Part shown: positions 35,028 through 42,667 of the stretch, piece after piece | Numbering within the stretch: the stretch's first letter is position 1 | Layout of the letters: each line of letters begins with the position of its first letter | Assembly: GCA_934655875.1 (NCBI GenBank) | Contig: CAKUHB010000010.1 | Span: forward strand, 13,800-77,799 | Source of the DNA: an uncultured Oscillospiraceae bacterium | GTDB taxonomy: Bacteria; Bacillota; Clostridia; Oscillospirales; Oscillospiraceae | DNA length: 64,000 bases | Reading direction: 5' to 3' | Translations under genes and position numbers: made by a program | Notes under the pieces: generated by a model | Seen by the model: only the letters and a program-made list of their open reading frames with translations | Told to the model about the DNA's origin: nothing | The model's database searches: none

Positions 35028-36074
35028 ATGGAAAGCACCATTTATGTCAAGCCGGAACGCATCCGGCAGTACGTGATCGATCTGTTCGGCCATTATCATG
35101 TCAGCAAAACGGACGCCGCCATGATTGCCGATAATTTGATCGACGCTGAGATCCGCGGCGTCACGACCCACGGCCTTACACGGATTCCGCTTTATACGGA
35201 GAAGCTCATCTCCGGCCTGTGCGACGCAAAGGCCGTGCCGGAGATCGTCAAAAATTATGGTGCGACCGCGCTCATCGATGCACACGACGGTCTCGGTCAG
35301 GTCGCGGCGACAAAGGCCATGGAGCTTGCCATTGAAAAGGCAGAGCAGTTCGGTGTCGGCTATGTCGGCCTGCGCAACGGCAGCCACTACGGTACGGCGG
35401 GCTATTACGCCATGATGGCTGAAAAGCGCGGCATGATCGGCTTTTCGATGACCAATTCCGGCGCGTTCGTCGCGCCGTTCGGCGGCGTGGAAAAGCGGCT
35501 GGGCACGAACCCCATTGCCGTTGCACTCCCTGCCGAAAAGCATCTGCCGATCCTGCTCGACATGGCGACCAGCCGTGTCTCGCGCGGCAAGCTGCTCGTC
35601 AACATGAAAAAGGGCGAGCCCGTTCCGGACGACTGGGCGCTCGCAATCGACGGCAGCCGCACGACTGATGCTGCGCAGGCCTTCCGCGGCATTCTCCTGC
35701 CGCTGGGCTACAAGGGATACGGCATGGCCGTGATCGTGGACATGCTCTCCGGTGTGCTCAACGGCAGCGGCTTCGGTGTCGCAGTCGATACGCCGAAGGA
35801 CAAGCCCATCGTCGGCAGCAGCTTCCTCGCCATTCAGACAGAAGCTTTCTGCGAGCAGGGAGAGTTCCGCCGCAATGTCGACGCGCTGATTGACGAGATC
35901 AAGCATGTGAAGCTCGAAGCCGGTACGGACGAAATCCTCATGCCGGGCGAGATCGAATTTCGTGCCGAGATCGCCAACCGCGAAAAGGGCGGCGTTCCCA
36001 TCCAGCCGTTCCAGATCAACGAACTGAATGAACAGGCGGCACCGTTCGGATTTACATTTGAAGAATATTTATAA
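35028..36074 (+). CDS. malate/L-lactate dehydrogenase-like (Ldh_2 family) oxidoreductase
   Basis: A 348-aa Ldh_2 family enzyme with GVTTHGLTRIP (conserved His), GLRNGSHYGTAGYY, NSGAFVAPFGG and LGTNPIAVALP. It resembles the protein at 25326-26384 in architecture but differs throughout, so they are distant paralogues. Second gene of the IclR-controlled operon, 12 bases after the aldolase. It would reduce or oxidise a 2-hydroxy or 2-keto acid with NAD(P). AAGGAG before ATG 35028. Confidence 0.85.
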   Translation: MESTIYVKPERIRQYVIDLFGHYHVSKTDAAMIADNLIDAEIRGVTTHGLTRIPLYTEKLISGLCDAKAVPEIVKNYGATALIDAHDGLGQVAATKAMELAIEKAEQFGVGYVGLRNGSHYGTAGYYAMMAEKRGMIGFSMTNSGAFVAPFGGVEKRLGTNPIAVALPAEKHLPILLDMATSRVSRGKLLVNMKKGEPVPDDWALAIDGSRTTDAAQAFRGILLPLGYKGYGMAVIVDMLSGVLNGSGFGVAVDTPKDKPIVGSSFLAIQTEAFCEQGEFRRNVDALIDEIKHVKLEAGTDEILMPGEIEFRAEIANREKGGVPIQPFQINELNEQAAPFGFTFEEYL

Positions 36075-36091
36075 TGCAGGAGGGAAAAACA

Positions 36092-36835
36092 ATGGAGAAA
36101 TTGGATCTGCACGGCAAGACAGGCTTTATCATCGGCGGTACGCGCGGGATCGGTAACGCGATCGCCATGCGCATGGCCGGCCTTGGCATGAATCTGACCG
36201 TTATTGCCCGCAAGGAAGACGAACTTGCAGCCATGAAGGCACAGGTTGAGTCGCTCGGCGTCCGCTTCCTCGGTATTCAGGCAAGCAACACTGACTTTGA
36301 CGCGATTGCAGCTGCCTTTGAGACTTCGTGGCAGACCTACGGACGGCTGGATCTGCTGGTCAACGCAGCCGGTACCGGCGTTATGACGCCGTTTGAGGAG
36401 CTGACAAAGTCCGACGTGGACACCACCATCGACGTGAACCTCAAGGGCACGATCTACGCTGTCAAGCTGTCGGTCCCGTACTTTGAAAAAACCGGCGGCG
36501 GCAACATTCTCAATATTTCCTCCATGTCCGCCATCCGCGGCATTCCCGATCCCGTCAATAACAACGGCATTTATACCGCAACAAAGTTTGCCATCAACGG
36601 CTTTACCGAGTGCATGCAGAAATACCTGCTCAAGTATGGCATCCGCGTAACGGCGCTTTGCCCCGGCTCCACGGCTACAAGCTGGTGGACGCGCTGGACA
36701 CATTCGTTCGGCACCGACGCAATGCTCCCGGTCGATACGCTGGCTGACATTGCCGAGCTGATCGTCACGTCGCCGGAGAAGGTTTTGTTCAAGCAGCTTC
36801 AGGTTCTGCCGACCGTTGAGATCGACAACTTCTAA
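36092..36835 (+). CDS. short-chain dehydrogenase/reductase
   Basis: A 247-aa classical SDR: GGTRGIG cofactor loop, NAAG, catalytic Ser in NISSMS, YTATK with catalytic Tyr and Lys, PGSTAT. ATG 36092 follows AGGAGGG; an earlier ATG overlaps the previous stop. Third gene of the IclR-controlled operon. It probably oxidises a hydroxyl of a sugar acid; substrate unknown. Confidence 0.85.
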   Translation: MEKLDLHGKTGFIIGGTRGIGNAIAMRMAGLGMNLTVIARKEDELAAMKAQVESLGVRFLGIQASNTDFDAIAAAFETSWQTYGRLDLLVNAAGTGVMTPFEELTKSDVDTTIDVNLKGTIYAVKLSVPYFEKTGGGNILNISSMSAIRGIPDPVNNNGIYTATKFAINGFTECMQKYLLKYGIRVTALCPGSTATSWWTRWTHSFGTDAMLPVDTLADIAELIVTSPEKVLFKQLQVLPTVEIDNF

Positions 36836-36848
36836 GGAGGGAGCAGGC

Positions 36849-37343
36849 ATGAGAACTGTCCATGTTCAGGAATTAAGCGCTGAGAAATTTGGTTTATACG
36901 GTACGTTTGCCGACATGCTCCATGCCGCAGGCCCGCATATCGGCACGAACCCCATTGAATTTTACCGCGATATGACCACGGTTTATTCCCCGTGCGCTTC
37001 CGTTGGACTTTCTATCACGAAGGTCTACCGCCGGCCGCTTGTGATCGATACCTATGAATATCATAACACCTGCGCAGAAGCCATGCTGCCGCTCGATGGG
37101 GATGCGTATATCCACGTCGCACCTGCCGGCCCGGCCGATCGCGTCCCGTATGATGCAGTCGAGGTTTTCCGCGTTCCGAAGGGAACGATGGTCACGCTTC
37201 GCCCCGGCGTATGGCATCACGGCCCGTTCTGCGTGGATACGGACGCCCTGCAAACACTCATCATTCTGCCGGAACGGCTCTATGCCTATGACTGCACGGT
37301 CCTGACCGCTCCGGAGCCCGATAAGCTCCAAATCGAAGCATGA
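36849..37343 (+). CDS. ureidoglycolate lyase (AllA)-like cupin protein
   Basis: A 164-aa double-stranded beta-helix protein. It carries AllA-like signatures: MLPLDGDAYIHVAPAG, FRVPKGTMVTLRPGVWHHGPF. AllA splits ureidoglycolate to glyoxylate and urea. No purine or allantoin genes are nearby, and here it ends an operon of aldolase and dehydrogenases, so it may act on another 2-hydroxy acid adduct or be a sugar-acid lyase or isomerase. AAGGAGG precedes ATG 36849. Assignment of the fold is firm; the reaction is open. Confidence 0.7.
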   Translation: MRTVHVQELSAEKFGLYGTFADMLHAAGPHIGTNPIEFYRDMTTVYSPCASVGLSITKVYRRPLVIDTYEYHNTCAEAMLPLDGDAYIHVAPAGPADRVPYDAVEVFRVPKGTMVTLRPGVWHHGPFCVDTDALQTLIILPERLYAYDCTVLTAPEPDKLQIEA

Positions 37344-37364
37344 CCGCAAACGGATCCTGATTGC

Positions 37365-37401
37365 GCGGCTGATTTGGAGTCAGATATCCCAAATCAGCCG
37401 C
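37365..37401 (+). terminator. hairpin between cupin and malic-enzyme genes
   Basis: GCGGCTGATTTGG and CCAAATCAGCCGC form a 13-bp perfect stem with an 11-base loop, followed by pyrimidine-rich TCTTCTCTT. It would end the IclR-controlled operon or attenuate read-through into the malic-enzyme gene. Confidence 0.65.
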
Positions 37402-37424
37402 TCTTCTCTTGGAAAGGAAACAGC

Positions 37425-38597
37425 ATGGACTACGCAAAAGAATCCCTTCGCCTGCATGGCGAATGGAAGGGGAAAATTGAGGTCACGGCGCGCGTGCCGG
37501 TCGAGACGAAGGACGATCTGTCGCTTGCCTACACACCGGGCGTCGCCCAGCCGTGCCTGGAAATTCAGAAGGACATCGAGAAAAGCTACGAGCTTACCCG
37601 CCGCTGGAATCTCTGCGCCGTCATTACCGACGGCTCAGCCGTTCTCGGTCTCGGCGATATCGGCCCGGAGGCGGGGATGCCGGTCATGGAGGGCAAATGC
37701 GTGCTGTTCAAGGCGTTTGGCGACGTGGATGCGTTCCCGCTGTGCATCAGGACGCACGACGTGGACGAATTTGTTAATACTGTGGCCCTGATCGCCGGCT
37801 CATTCGGCGGGATCAATCTGGAGGATATCTCCGCGCCCCGCTGCTTTGAGATCGAACGCAAGCTCAAAGAGCGCTGTAATATCCCCATCTTCCACGACGA
37901 TCAGCACGGCACGGCCGTCATCACCCTCGCGGGTCTGACCAACGCGCTGAAGGTCGTCGGCAAGAAGAAGGAGGACGTGAAGATCGTCACGTCCGGCGCC
38001 GGCGCGGCAGCCATCGCGATCGTGAAGCTGCTGCTGTCTGCGGGCTTCAAAAACGTCACGATGTGCGACCGGAAGGGCGCAATCTACAAGGGCCGCGAGG
38101 GCCTTAACTGGATCAAGAAGGAGATGGCCGAGGTCACGAATCTCGAACGCAGAGCCGGCAGTCTTGCCGATATGCTTGTCGGCGCGGACGTGTTCATCGG
38201 CGTCTCCGCGCCCGGAACCGTCACCACCGAAATGGTCAGGACCATGAACCGCGATGCGATCGTCTTTGCCTGCGCGAACCCGACGCCGGAGATCTTCCCG
38301 GAGGATGCGAAGGCGGGCGGTGCGAGGATCGTCTCGACCGGCCGGAGCGACTATCCGAACCAGATCAACAACGTTCTGGCCTTCCCGGGCATCTTTCGCG
38401 GCGCGTTCGACGTGCGCGCGAGCGACATCAACGAGGAGATGAAGGTTGCCGCCGCGCACGCGCTGGCAGAGCTCATCTCCGAGGGCGAACTCTCGGAGGC
38501 GTATATCATCCCCAAGGCCTTCGACCACCGCGTCGGCCCAGCCGTCGCCAAAGCCGTCGCCGAAGCCGCGAGGAGAACCGGCGCAGCAAGACGCTGA
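37425..38597 (+). CDS. NAD(P)-dependent malic enzyme
   Basis: A 390-aa short bacterial malic enzyme. Visible motifs: LAYTPGVAQPC (the catalytic Tyr region), ITDGSAVLGLGDIG, FPLCIRT, the metal-binding region SFGGINLEDISAPRCF, FHDDQHGTA, TSGAGAAAIAI (nucleotide binding) and CANPTPEI. It lacks the C-terminal phosphotransacetylase domain of MaeB. It decarboxylates malate to pyruvate, supplying pyruvate and reducing power. GGAAAGGAAA before ATG 37425. Downstream of the IclR-controlled operon but behind a hairpin, so perhaps separately expressed. Confidence 0.92.
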   Translation: MDYAKESLRLHGEWKGKIEVTARVPVETKDDLSLAYTPGVAQPCLEIQKDIEKSYELTRRWNLCAVITDGSAVLGLGDIGPEAGMPVMEGKCVLFKAFGDVDAFPLCIRTHDVDEFVNTVALIAGSFGGINLEDISAPRCFEIERKLKERCNIPIFHDDQHGTAVITLAGLTNALKVVGKKKEDVKIVTSGAGAAAIAIVKLLLSAGFKNVTMCDRKGAIYKGREGLNWIKKEMAEVTNLERRAGSLADMLVGADVFIGVSAPGTVTTEMVRTMNRDAIVFACANPTPEIFPEDAKAGGARIVSTGRSDYPNQINNVLAFPGIFRGAFDVRASDINEEMKVAAAHALAELISEGELSEAYIIPKAFDHRVGPAVAKAVAEAARRTGAARR

Positions 38598-38609
38598 AGA
38601 ATAAAAAAC

Positions 38610-38644
38610 ACAGCCCCGGCTCGAGAAACCCGAGCCGGGGCTGT
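38610..38644. terminator. two-way terminator after malic enzyme and LUD gene
   Basis: ACAGCCCCGGCTCG pairs with CGAGCCGGGGCTGT (14 bp). On the minus strand a TTTTTTATT run follows, ending the LUD gene; on the plus strand TTGT follows, so it serves both genes less equally. Confidence 0.8.
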
Positions 38645-38710
38645 TGTATGTCCATCAAAAGCTTGTATCAAGCCGCGTGCCGAAATCGCAGTCCATGGAT
38701 TTGTCCGTAT

Positions 38711-39319
38711 TTAAAAGCCCAAAGCTTCGTCTACCAGAAGAACCTCGACCGGATGCGCACCTGGACATCTTTCCAGCGTCAGAAAGACATTACACATTCT
38801 CTGCTCACTGGCACAATCTGTGCAGCGGCCAGTCAATGCACACGGCGTCCGTAAGTGCAGCCGCCTTGCATTCAAAGGACATGCTTCTGTACGGATACGA
38901 TGAAATCCCGCTTTTTCGTCCGCTGCCAGCTTGTTTTTCCCGATAACGAGAATGACACGTCCGGGACCAAACGTAATTGCTGCCGTGCGGTTTCCCGTTC
39001 CATCAATGAATAGCAGCTTTCCATCCAGTGTTACTGCGTTTGCGCTTGCAAGGTAGACGTCTGCGCGCGCGGCTTGTTTCCGCATTTCTGCCGCGTTTTC
39101 TGCGGGTAGCCAATGCCAATATACCTGTTTTCCATTTTCCTGCATTGCGTGCACGATATCCAATTGCTGAATACTCGCACTTCCGCCAATTCCGATCGTC
39201 TGCGCATGCTCCAGCTTTTGCAGAAGAAGTTCCCGCGCTTCCTCCTTTGTGCTTAAGGCGCACGCCGAAAATCCTCTTCTTTCAAGCTCTGCTGCAACTT
39301 TTTTCAAACGTTCATCCAT
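38711..39319 (-). CDS. LUD domain protein (LutC/YkgG-like)
   Basis: A 202-aa protein of the LUD (formerly DUF162) family. It has the typical IGIGGSASIQQLD, ASANAVTLDGKLLFIDGTGNR and GPGRVILVIGKNKL segments and a C-terminal Cys-rich tail (CALTGRCTDCASEQRMCN). LUD proteins work in lactate utilisation or bind pterin-like or organic acid ligands; stand-alone versions in clostridia have no fixed function. ATG 39319 follows GGAGG. It may be cotranscribed with the VOC gene 170 bases upstream; that gap (39320-39488) holds nothing else I recognise. Confidence 0.8.
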   Translation of the reverse strand: MDERLKKVAAELERRGFSACALSTKEEARELLLQKLEHAQTIGIGGSASIQQLDIVHAMQENGKQVYWHWLPAENAAEMRKQAARADVYLASANAVTLDGKLLFIDGTGNRTAAITFGPGRVILVIGKNKLAADEKAGFHRIRTEACPLNARRLHLRTPCALTGRCTDCASEQRMCNVFLTLERCPGAHPVEVLLVDEALGF

Positions 39320-39488
39320 GTGATCCTCCATATATATAAAGAAGGCAGGGTGGGAGAAGACTACTCTGTCAGAAATTGCCAAAAGCCGCAAAAAACCGCT
39401 CTGTCGGACTCGTCAAACGTATGTGCTCCAGTAACTCGCGGCAACAAAACGTCACCATTGTCTCCGGCAGCCCCACGCTTCTATGACA

Positions 39489-39863
39489 TTATAAAATCTG
39501 GTTAAATTCGATCTGCTCACCGCCCGGCGTGCGAATCTTGAAATAACGGATTCCGTTTTCCCAAAACCGGTCAATGGCTTCAATTCCGTTGGTCGTAATT
39601 TCATAGCCCTGCTTCACCGCGTAAGCATAGTCCGCTTCGATGTCCCGCGATGTATAAGCGATATGGTCGATCTTACCGATAGCGGCTTCCGGCTGCTCTT
39701 TCCGGCTGAAAATTTCATAGATTGTGCCGCCGTTCTGGATAAAATAGCAGGTGCCGAAGTGACCGATGACCCGGAAGCCCAGCACATCAATATAATATTG
39801 AACATCCGCCTCTACATCGACGGAAGCAATACCGATATGATCCAAAGATCTGCCCTTTAACAT
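39489..39863 (-). CDS. VOC family (glyoxalase/methylmalonyl-CoA epimerase-like) protein
   Basis: A 124-aa single VOC unit pair: LDHIGIASVDVEADVQYYIDVLGFRV opens the first half, and KIDHIAYTSRDIEADYAYAVKQG the second; metal-binding candidates are His9, Glu in the YEIF segment, His in KIDHIAY and the C-terminal QIEF Glu. Reactions in this family range from glyoxalase I to methylmalonyl-CoA epimerase. The length and DHIGIAS start resemble the epimerase and related lyases. CGGAGG before ATG 39863. Confidence 0.8.
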   Translation of the reverse strand: MLKGRSLDHIGIASVDVEADVQYYIDVLGFRVIGHFGTCYFIQNGGTIYEIFSRKEQPEAAIGKIDHIAYTSRDIEADYAYAVKQGYEITTNGIEAIDRFWENGIRYFKIRTPGGEQIEFNQIL

Positions 39864-39931
39864 GTTCTTTCCTCCGTTCAGCTATGCTTTTTCTCATAAT
39901 CTTCGATCTGTTTGAAACAAGATTATAATAA

Positions 39932-39960
39932 ATTATACCATATATAGATGGAAATGTCCA
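39932..39960 (-). promoter_or_regulatory. promoter of the VOC gene
   Basis: Minus-strand TGGACA (39955-39960), 17 bases, TATAAT (39932-39937) with a TATGG extension just before the -10. Confidence 0.7.
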
Positions 39961-40056
39961 GTCTGCAGCAGGAACTGCCTGATTGCCGCAACTTTTTACT
40001 GTGGTTACACATTGCATGACCTCATCGCCGGCCGGCTCGTGCGCGGCGGACAGCGC

Positions 40057-40719
40057 TCAGTCCGGCTGGAGCAGGGTGAACGAGCTGCGGCTGACGCGGA
40101 GCAGGCCGTCCTCCTGCATGCGGGACAGCTCGGCGGACATGGCGCTGCGGTTCACGGACAGGAAATCCGCGAGCTGCTGGCGGTCAAAGGGGATGCGGAA
40201 GCTGGCGCTGCCGGTGCGCCGCGCCTGTGCGGACAGATAAGACAGGAGCTTTTCGCGCGTGCTGCGCTGCGAAAGGTAGCCTGTCTTTTCGTTCAGCTGC
40301 ATGTTTTTCTGCGCCAGCACGCGGATCAGGTTCTGCGTCAGCTGCCGGTGCTGCGCGCAGACGGTCTCGCAGGGAAACAGGACAGCGAGCACGTTCAGAT
40401 ACACGACCCTCGCGTCCGTCCGGCAGACGGCGCTGACCGGCGATGGCGCCTGTGCGCAGGCGAAGGCTTCGGCGAACATCTCGCCCGCGCCCACAGTGGT
40501 GAGCAGATTCCGGTTGCCCCAGAAATCCTCCTGAAACAGCTCGACCTCGCCGGACAGGACAATGCCGGGCGTGCGCACCGGGTCGCCGGCGTGCAGCAGA
40601 TACTGCCCGCGGCGGCAGTGCGTCTCGCGCGCGGACAGGCAGCGCAGCGCCTTGGAAATTTCCTCCTCGGAAAGCCCTTCGAACAGGGCGCAGTCGGACA
40701 AAATCGGATCAAACGTCAT
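40057..40719 (-). CDS. Crp/Fnr family regulator
   Basis: A 220-aa regulator with an N-terminal cyclic-nucleotide-like beta-barrel (about 10-120, GQYLLHAGDPVRTPGIVLSG) and C-terminal HTH_Crp (RQQLADFLSVNRSAMSAELSRM). Cysteines 10, 27 and 35 at the N-terminus could hold an Fe-S cluster or sense redox state, although the spacing is not that of E. coli FNR. It is divergent from the zinc-ribbon and ferredoxin genes and probably regulates them through the palindrome at 40761-40781. AAAGGAG before ATG 40719. Confidence 0.88.
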   Translation of the reverse strand: MTFDPILSDCALFEGLSEEEISKALRCLSARETHCRRGQYLLHAGDPVRTPGIVLSGEVELFQEDFWGNRNLLTTVGAGEMFAEAFACAQAPSPVSAVCRTDARVVYLNVLAVLFPCETVCAQHRQLTQNLIRVLAQKNMQLNEKTGYLSQRSTREKLLSYLSAQARRTGSASFRIPFDRQQLADFLSVNRSAMSAELSRMQEDGLLRVSRSSFTLLQPD

Positions 40720-40749
40720 GATTTTTTGCTCCTTTGTTGGAAAAACAAC

Positions 40750-40777
40750 TTACAGATCAAGCATAGTATCCTATACT
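40750..40777 (+). promoter_or_regulatory. promoter of zinc-ribbon/ferredoxin genes
   Basis: TTACAG (40750-40755), 16 bases, TATACT (40772-40777). The -10 lies inside the Crp/Fnr-type palindrome. Confidence 0.55.
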
Positions 40778-40781
40778 ATGC
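40761..40781. promoter_or_regulatory. palindrome GCATAGTAT-N3-ATACTATGC, candidate Crp/Fnr operator
   Basis: A perfect 9+3+9 inverted repeat between divergent genes, overlapping the predicted -10. It does not match the TTGAT-N4-ATCAA FNR consensus, so it may be specific to this regulator and, by position, repressive for the + strand. Confidence 0.55.
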
Positions 40782-40809
40782 CCAGAAAGTCAAGAAGGAG
40801 GCGAGCAGA

Positions 40810-41109
40810 ATGATCATGGACGGCTGTCAGGGCAAACCGCGCACGCCGACGATCGAGGATCGCATCTGCCCGAACTGCGGCAATCCGGTTGAAATTTTCT
40901 CCACGGATACCGAGGTGACCTGCGAAAAATGCGGGTTTGTGATCTATAACGACAAGCTCAGCTGTGTGCAGTGGTGCAAATACGCGAAGCAGTGCGTCGG
41001 CGAAGAGGTTTATCACAACCTGATGGAGATTGCCCGCCGGAACAAGGCCAAGCTGGACGCCGAACGGCAGGCAAAACGCGAAGCAAAGCAGCAGGAGGAA
41101 CACGCATGA
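40810..41109 (+). CDS. small zinc-ribbon protein
   Basis: A 99-aa protein with two CxxC knuckles (ICPNCG and CEKCG, about residues 19-44) and a second Cys pair (SCVQWCKYAKQC), then a highly charged helical tail (RRNKAKLDAERQAKREAKQQEE). Function unknown; in clostridia I recall such proteins beside ferredoxin and Crp/Fnr genes. GGAGG lies 8 bases before ATG 40810. Its stop overlaps the start of the next gene (ATGA), so the two are coupled. Confidence 0.75.
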   Translation: MIMDGCQGKPRTPTIEDRICPNCGNPVEIFSTDTEVTCEKCGFVIYNDKLSCVQWCKYAKQCVGEEVYHNLMEIARRNKAKLDAERQAKREAKQQEEHA

Positions 41110-41867
41110 AACGAACGATCATTGAAATTGACGAAGCGGCCTGCACCGGCTGCGGCCTGTGCGCGCAGGCGTGCCACGAGGGCGCGATCGCGATCGTGGA
41201 CGGAAAGGCGAAGCTGCTCCGGGACGATTACTGTGACGGTCTTGGCAACTGCCTGCCGGTCTGTCCGGTAGACGCGATTCATTTTATCGAGCGGGAAGCC
41301 GCGGCCTATGACGAGCAGGCCGTTCTGAACGCCAAGCGCGAGAAGCTGACGGCGGAAGCGGTCAAAAACGTCCTGGCGGCGAAAAAGCCCGGCGCGCCTG
41401 CGCCGGACAAGCTGGCCTGCGGCTGCGCCGGAACGCAGGTGCACCAGCTTCGGCACGAGGAGCATGGCTCTCCGGATACGCCCACGCAGCCGGGGCAGCT
41501 GCAAAACTGGCCCGTGCAGATCCGGCTGGTGCCGGTTCGCGCGCCGTATTTTGACGGCTGCGATCTGCTGATCGCGGCGGACTGCACGGCGTATGCCTAT
41601 GGAAGCTTCCATGCGGACTTCATCCGCGGCCGCGTGACCGTCATCGGCTGTCCGAAGCTGGACGACACCGAGTACGCGGAGAAGCTGACCGCCATTCTGG
41701 CGCAGAACGCGATCCGCAGCGTGACGCTCACGCGCATGGAGGTGCCGTGCTGCGGCGGGTTGGAATACGCCGCCCGGCAGGCGCTCGCGGCAAGCGGAAA
41801 AACGATCCCGCTGCGTGTCGTGACGATCTCGGCGGATGGGGAGATTTTGGAGCAGACGGAAGAATAA
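41106..41867 (+). CDS. 4Fe-4S ferredoxin-domain protein with Cys-rich C-terminal domain
   Basis: A 253-aa protein. Residues 1-60 carry two 4Fe-4S motifs (CTGCGLCAQAC; then a variant CDGLGNCLPVCP with a wider first gap). The remainder, about 95-250, has further cysteines: ACGCAG, CDLLIAADC, IGCPKLDD and PCCGGLEYA. This pattern suggests an additional metal or thiol site. Such proteins occur near hybrid-cluster or redox-sensing genes under Crp/Fnr control. The reaction is unknown. Start ATG 41106 overlaps the zinc-ribbon gene stop. Confidence 0.8.
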   Translation: MKRTIIEIDEAACTGCGLCAQACHEGAIAIVDGKAKLLRDDYCDGLGNCLPVCPVDAIHFIEREAAAYDEQAVLNAKREKLTAEAVKNVLAAKKPGAPAPDKLACGCAGTQVHQLRHEEHGSPDTPTQPGQLQNWPVQIRLVPVRAPYFDGCDLLIAADCTAYAYGSFHADFIRGRVTVIGCPKLDDTEYAEKLTAILAQNAIRSVTLTRMEVPCCGGLEYAARQALAASGKTIPLRVVTISADGEILEQTEE

Positions 41868-41917
41868 AAGATCTCTGCAAGGCTGAACGTCTTCTGCAAA
41901 TTTGCGACTGCGGCATT

Positions 41918-42036
41918 CACTTTTTCTTTTGCTTCTCCAAAAGAAAAAGTGACAAAAAGAAAACGAGCCTGAGGGGATTTCGATTTCCCCTCAGACTCCC
42001 TTGAACCGACCAAGAAAACCGCTTCGGTTTTCTTGG
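41918..42036. repeat. cluster of three tandem hairpins
   Basis: Three perfect stems in a row: CACTTTTTCTTTT/AAAAGAAAAAGTG (41918-41930, 41939-41951), CTGAGGGGA/TCCCCTCAG (41969-41977, 41986-41994) and CCAAGAAAACCG/CGGTTTTCTTGG (42010-42021, 42025-42036). They lie downstream of the ferredoxin gene and just before the mosaic repeat. None carries a clean T-run. They may be one end of the repeat family or a processed 3' UTR. Confidence 0.55.
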
Positions 42037-42073
42037 ATCTTTCCCGCGAAATTTGGCAGAGATGCGCACTCAC

Positions 42074-42530
42074 AAAGCCTTCCGCTCCGGGGCCGATTCC
42101 CCCTGTTAGGGGGAAATGTCCTGAAGGGACAAAGGGGGTAGGGACAGGTGACCCGAAGGGCCGGATGAGGGTCGGGGAGCACCATCGATACTGCTGTGCA
42201 GATATTCGGTGCTTACAGACCCTCATCAGTCACGGCTTGCGCCGTGCCAGCTTCCCCCAGGGGAAGCCGATTTGGCCGGTGCGAATACGTACAATTTTGC
42301 TGATTCTGATGGCAGTTTCTATTGACTGCACCTATTCAAAGGCAGCAGCCAACAAATCTGATGCTATCCTAACGGGCGGCGCGTACCATAGCGCCCGTAT
42401 TGTGACCGAATGCGAATACAGAAGCTATCAAATTAGTTTCCTGCCTGAATTGCACCGCAGGATGCACCCCGCGTCCCCCACGCACTCTTTTCTCCCCTAT
42501 CTTTTCTCTTGCGAGAGAAAAGATAGGGCC
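42074..42530 (+). repeat. mosaic hairpin repeat, copy A
   Basis: About 460 bases that recur inverted at 51488-51947. It is built from short palindromic modules: TTCCCCCTGTTAGGGGGAA, TGTCCTGAAGGGACA, CACGGCTTGCGCCGTG, CTTCCCCCAGGGGAAG and a terminal 15-bp stem (42495-42509 with 42514-42528). Shared non-palindromic segments include GGAGCACSATCGATRCTGCT and CGCCCGTATTGTGACC. An open frame through it (conserved in part in copy B) is an accidental by-product of conserved repeat sequence. No transposase or terminal duplication was seen. Confidence 0.85.
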
Positions 42531-42544
42531 TCCGGAGGAACGTC

Positions 42545-42610
42545 AGAAACGGCCTTACCGGAACGAGCTGCCGCCGTATGCGGCGGCTCGTTTCCTATCA
42601 GGCCGTTTCT
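42545..42610. repeat. long nested hairpin
   Basis: AGAAACGGCCT (42545-42555) pairs with AGGCCGTTTCT (42600-42610), enclosing an imperfect GAGC/CGCCG - CGGCG/GCTC stem (42565-42589). It sits between the mosaic repeat and a terminator, in a stretch with no gene. Confidence 0.55.
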
Positions 42611-42616
42611 TCATTT

Positions 42617-42650
42617 CCAACCCGCAGGTCAGGCCTGCGGGTTGGTTTTT
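42617..42650 (+). terminator. rho-independent terminator
   Basis: CCAACCCGCAGG pairs with CCTGCGGGTTGG (12 bp), followed by TTTTT and more Ts on the + strand. It lies just beyond the 3' end of the minus-strand cupin gene, so it may also shield that gene from + strand read-through. Confidence 0.75.
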
Positions 42651-42667
42651 CATTTTTCAGCGTCTGT

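Noticed and set aside
34056..35906. Open frame of 616 codons on the minus strand
   Set aside because: Antisense to the DapA-family and Ldh_2 genes; no motif and no ribosome site.
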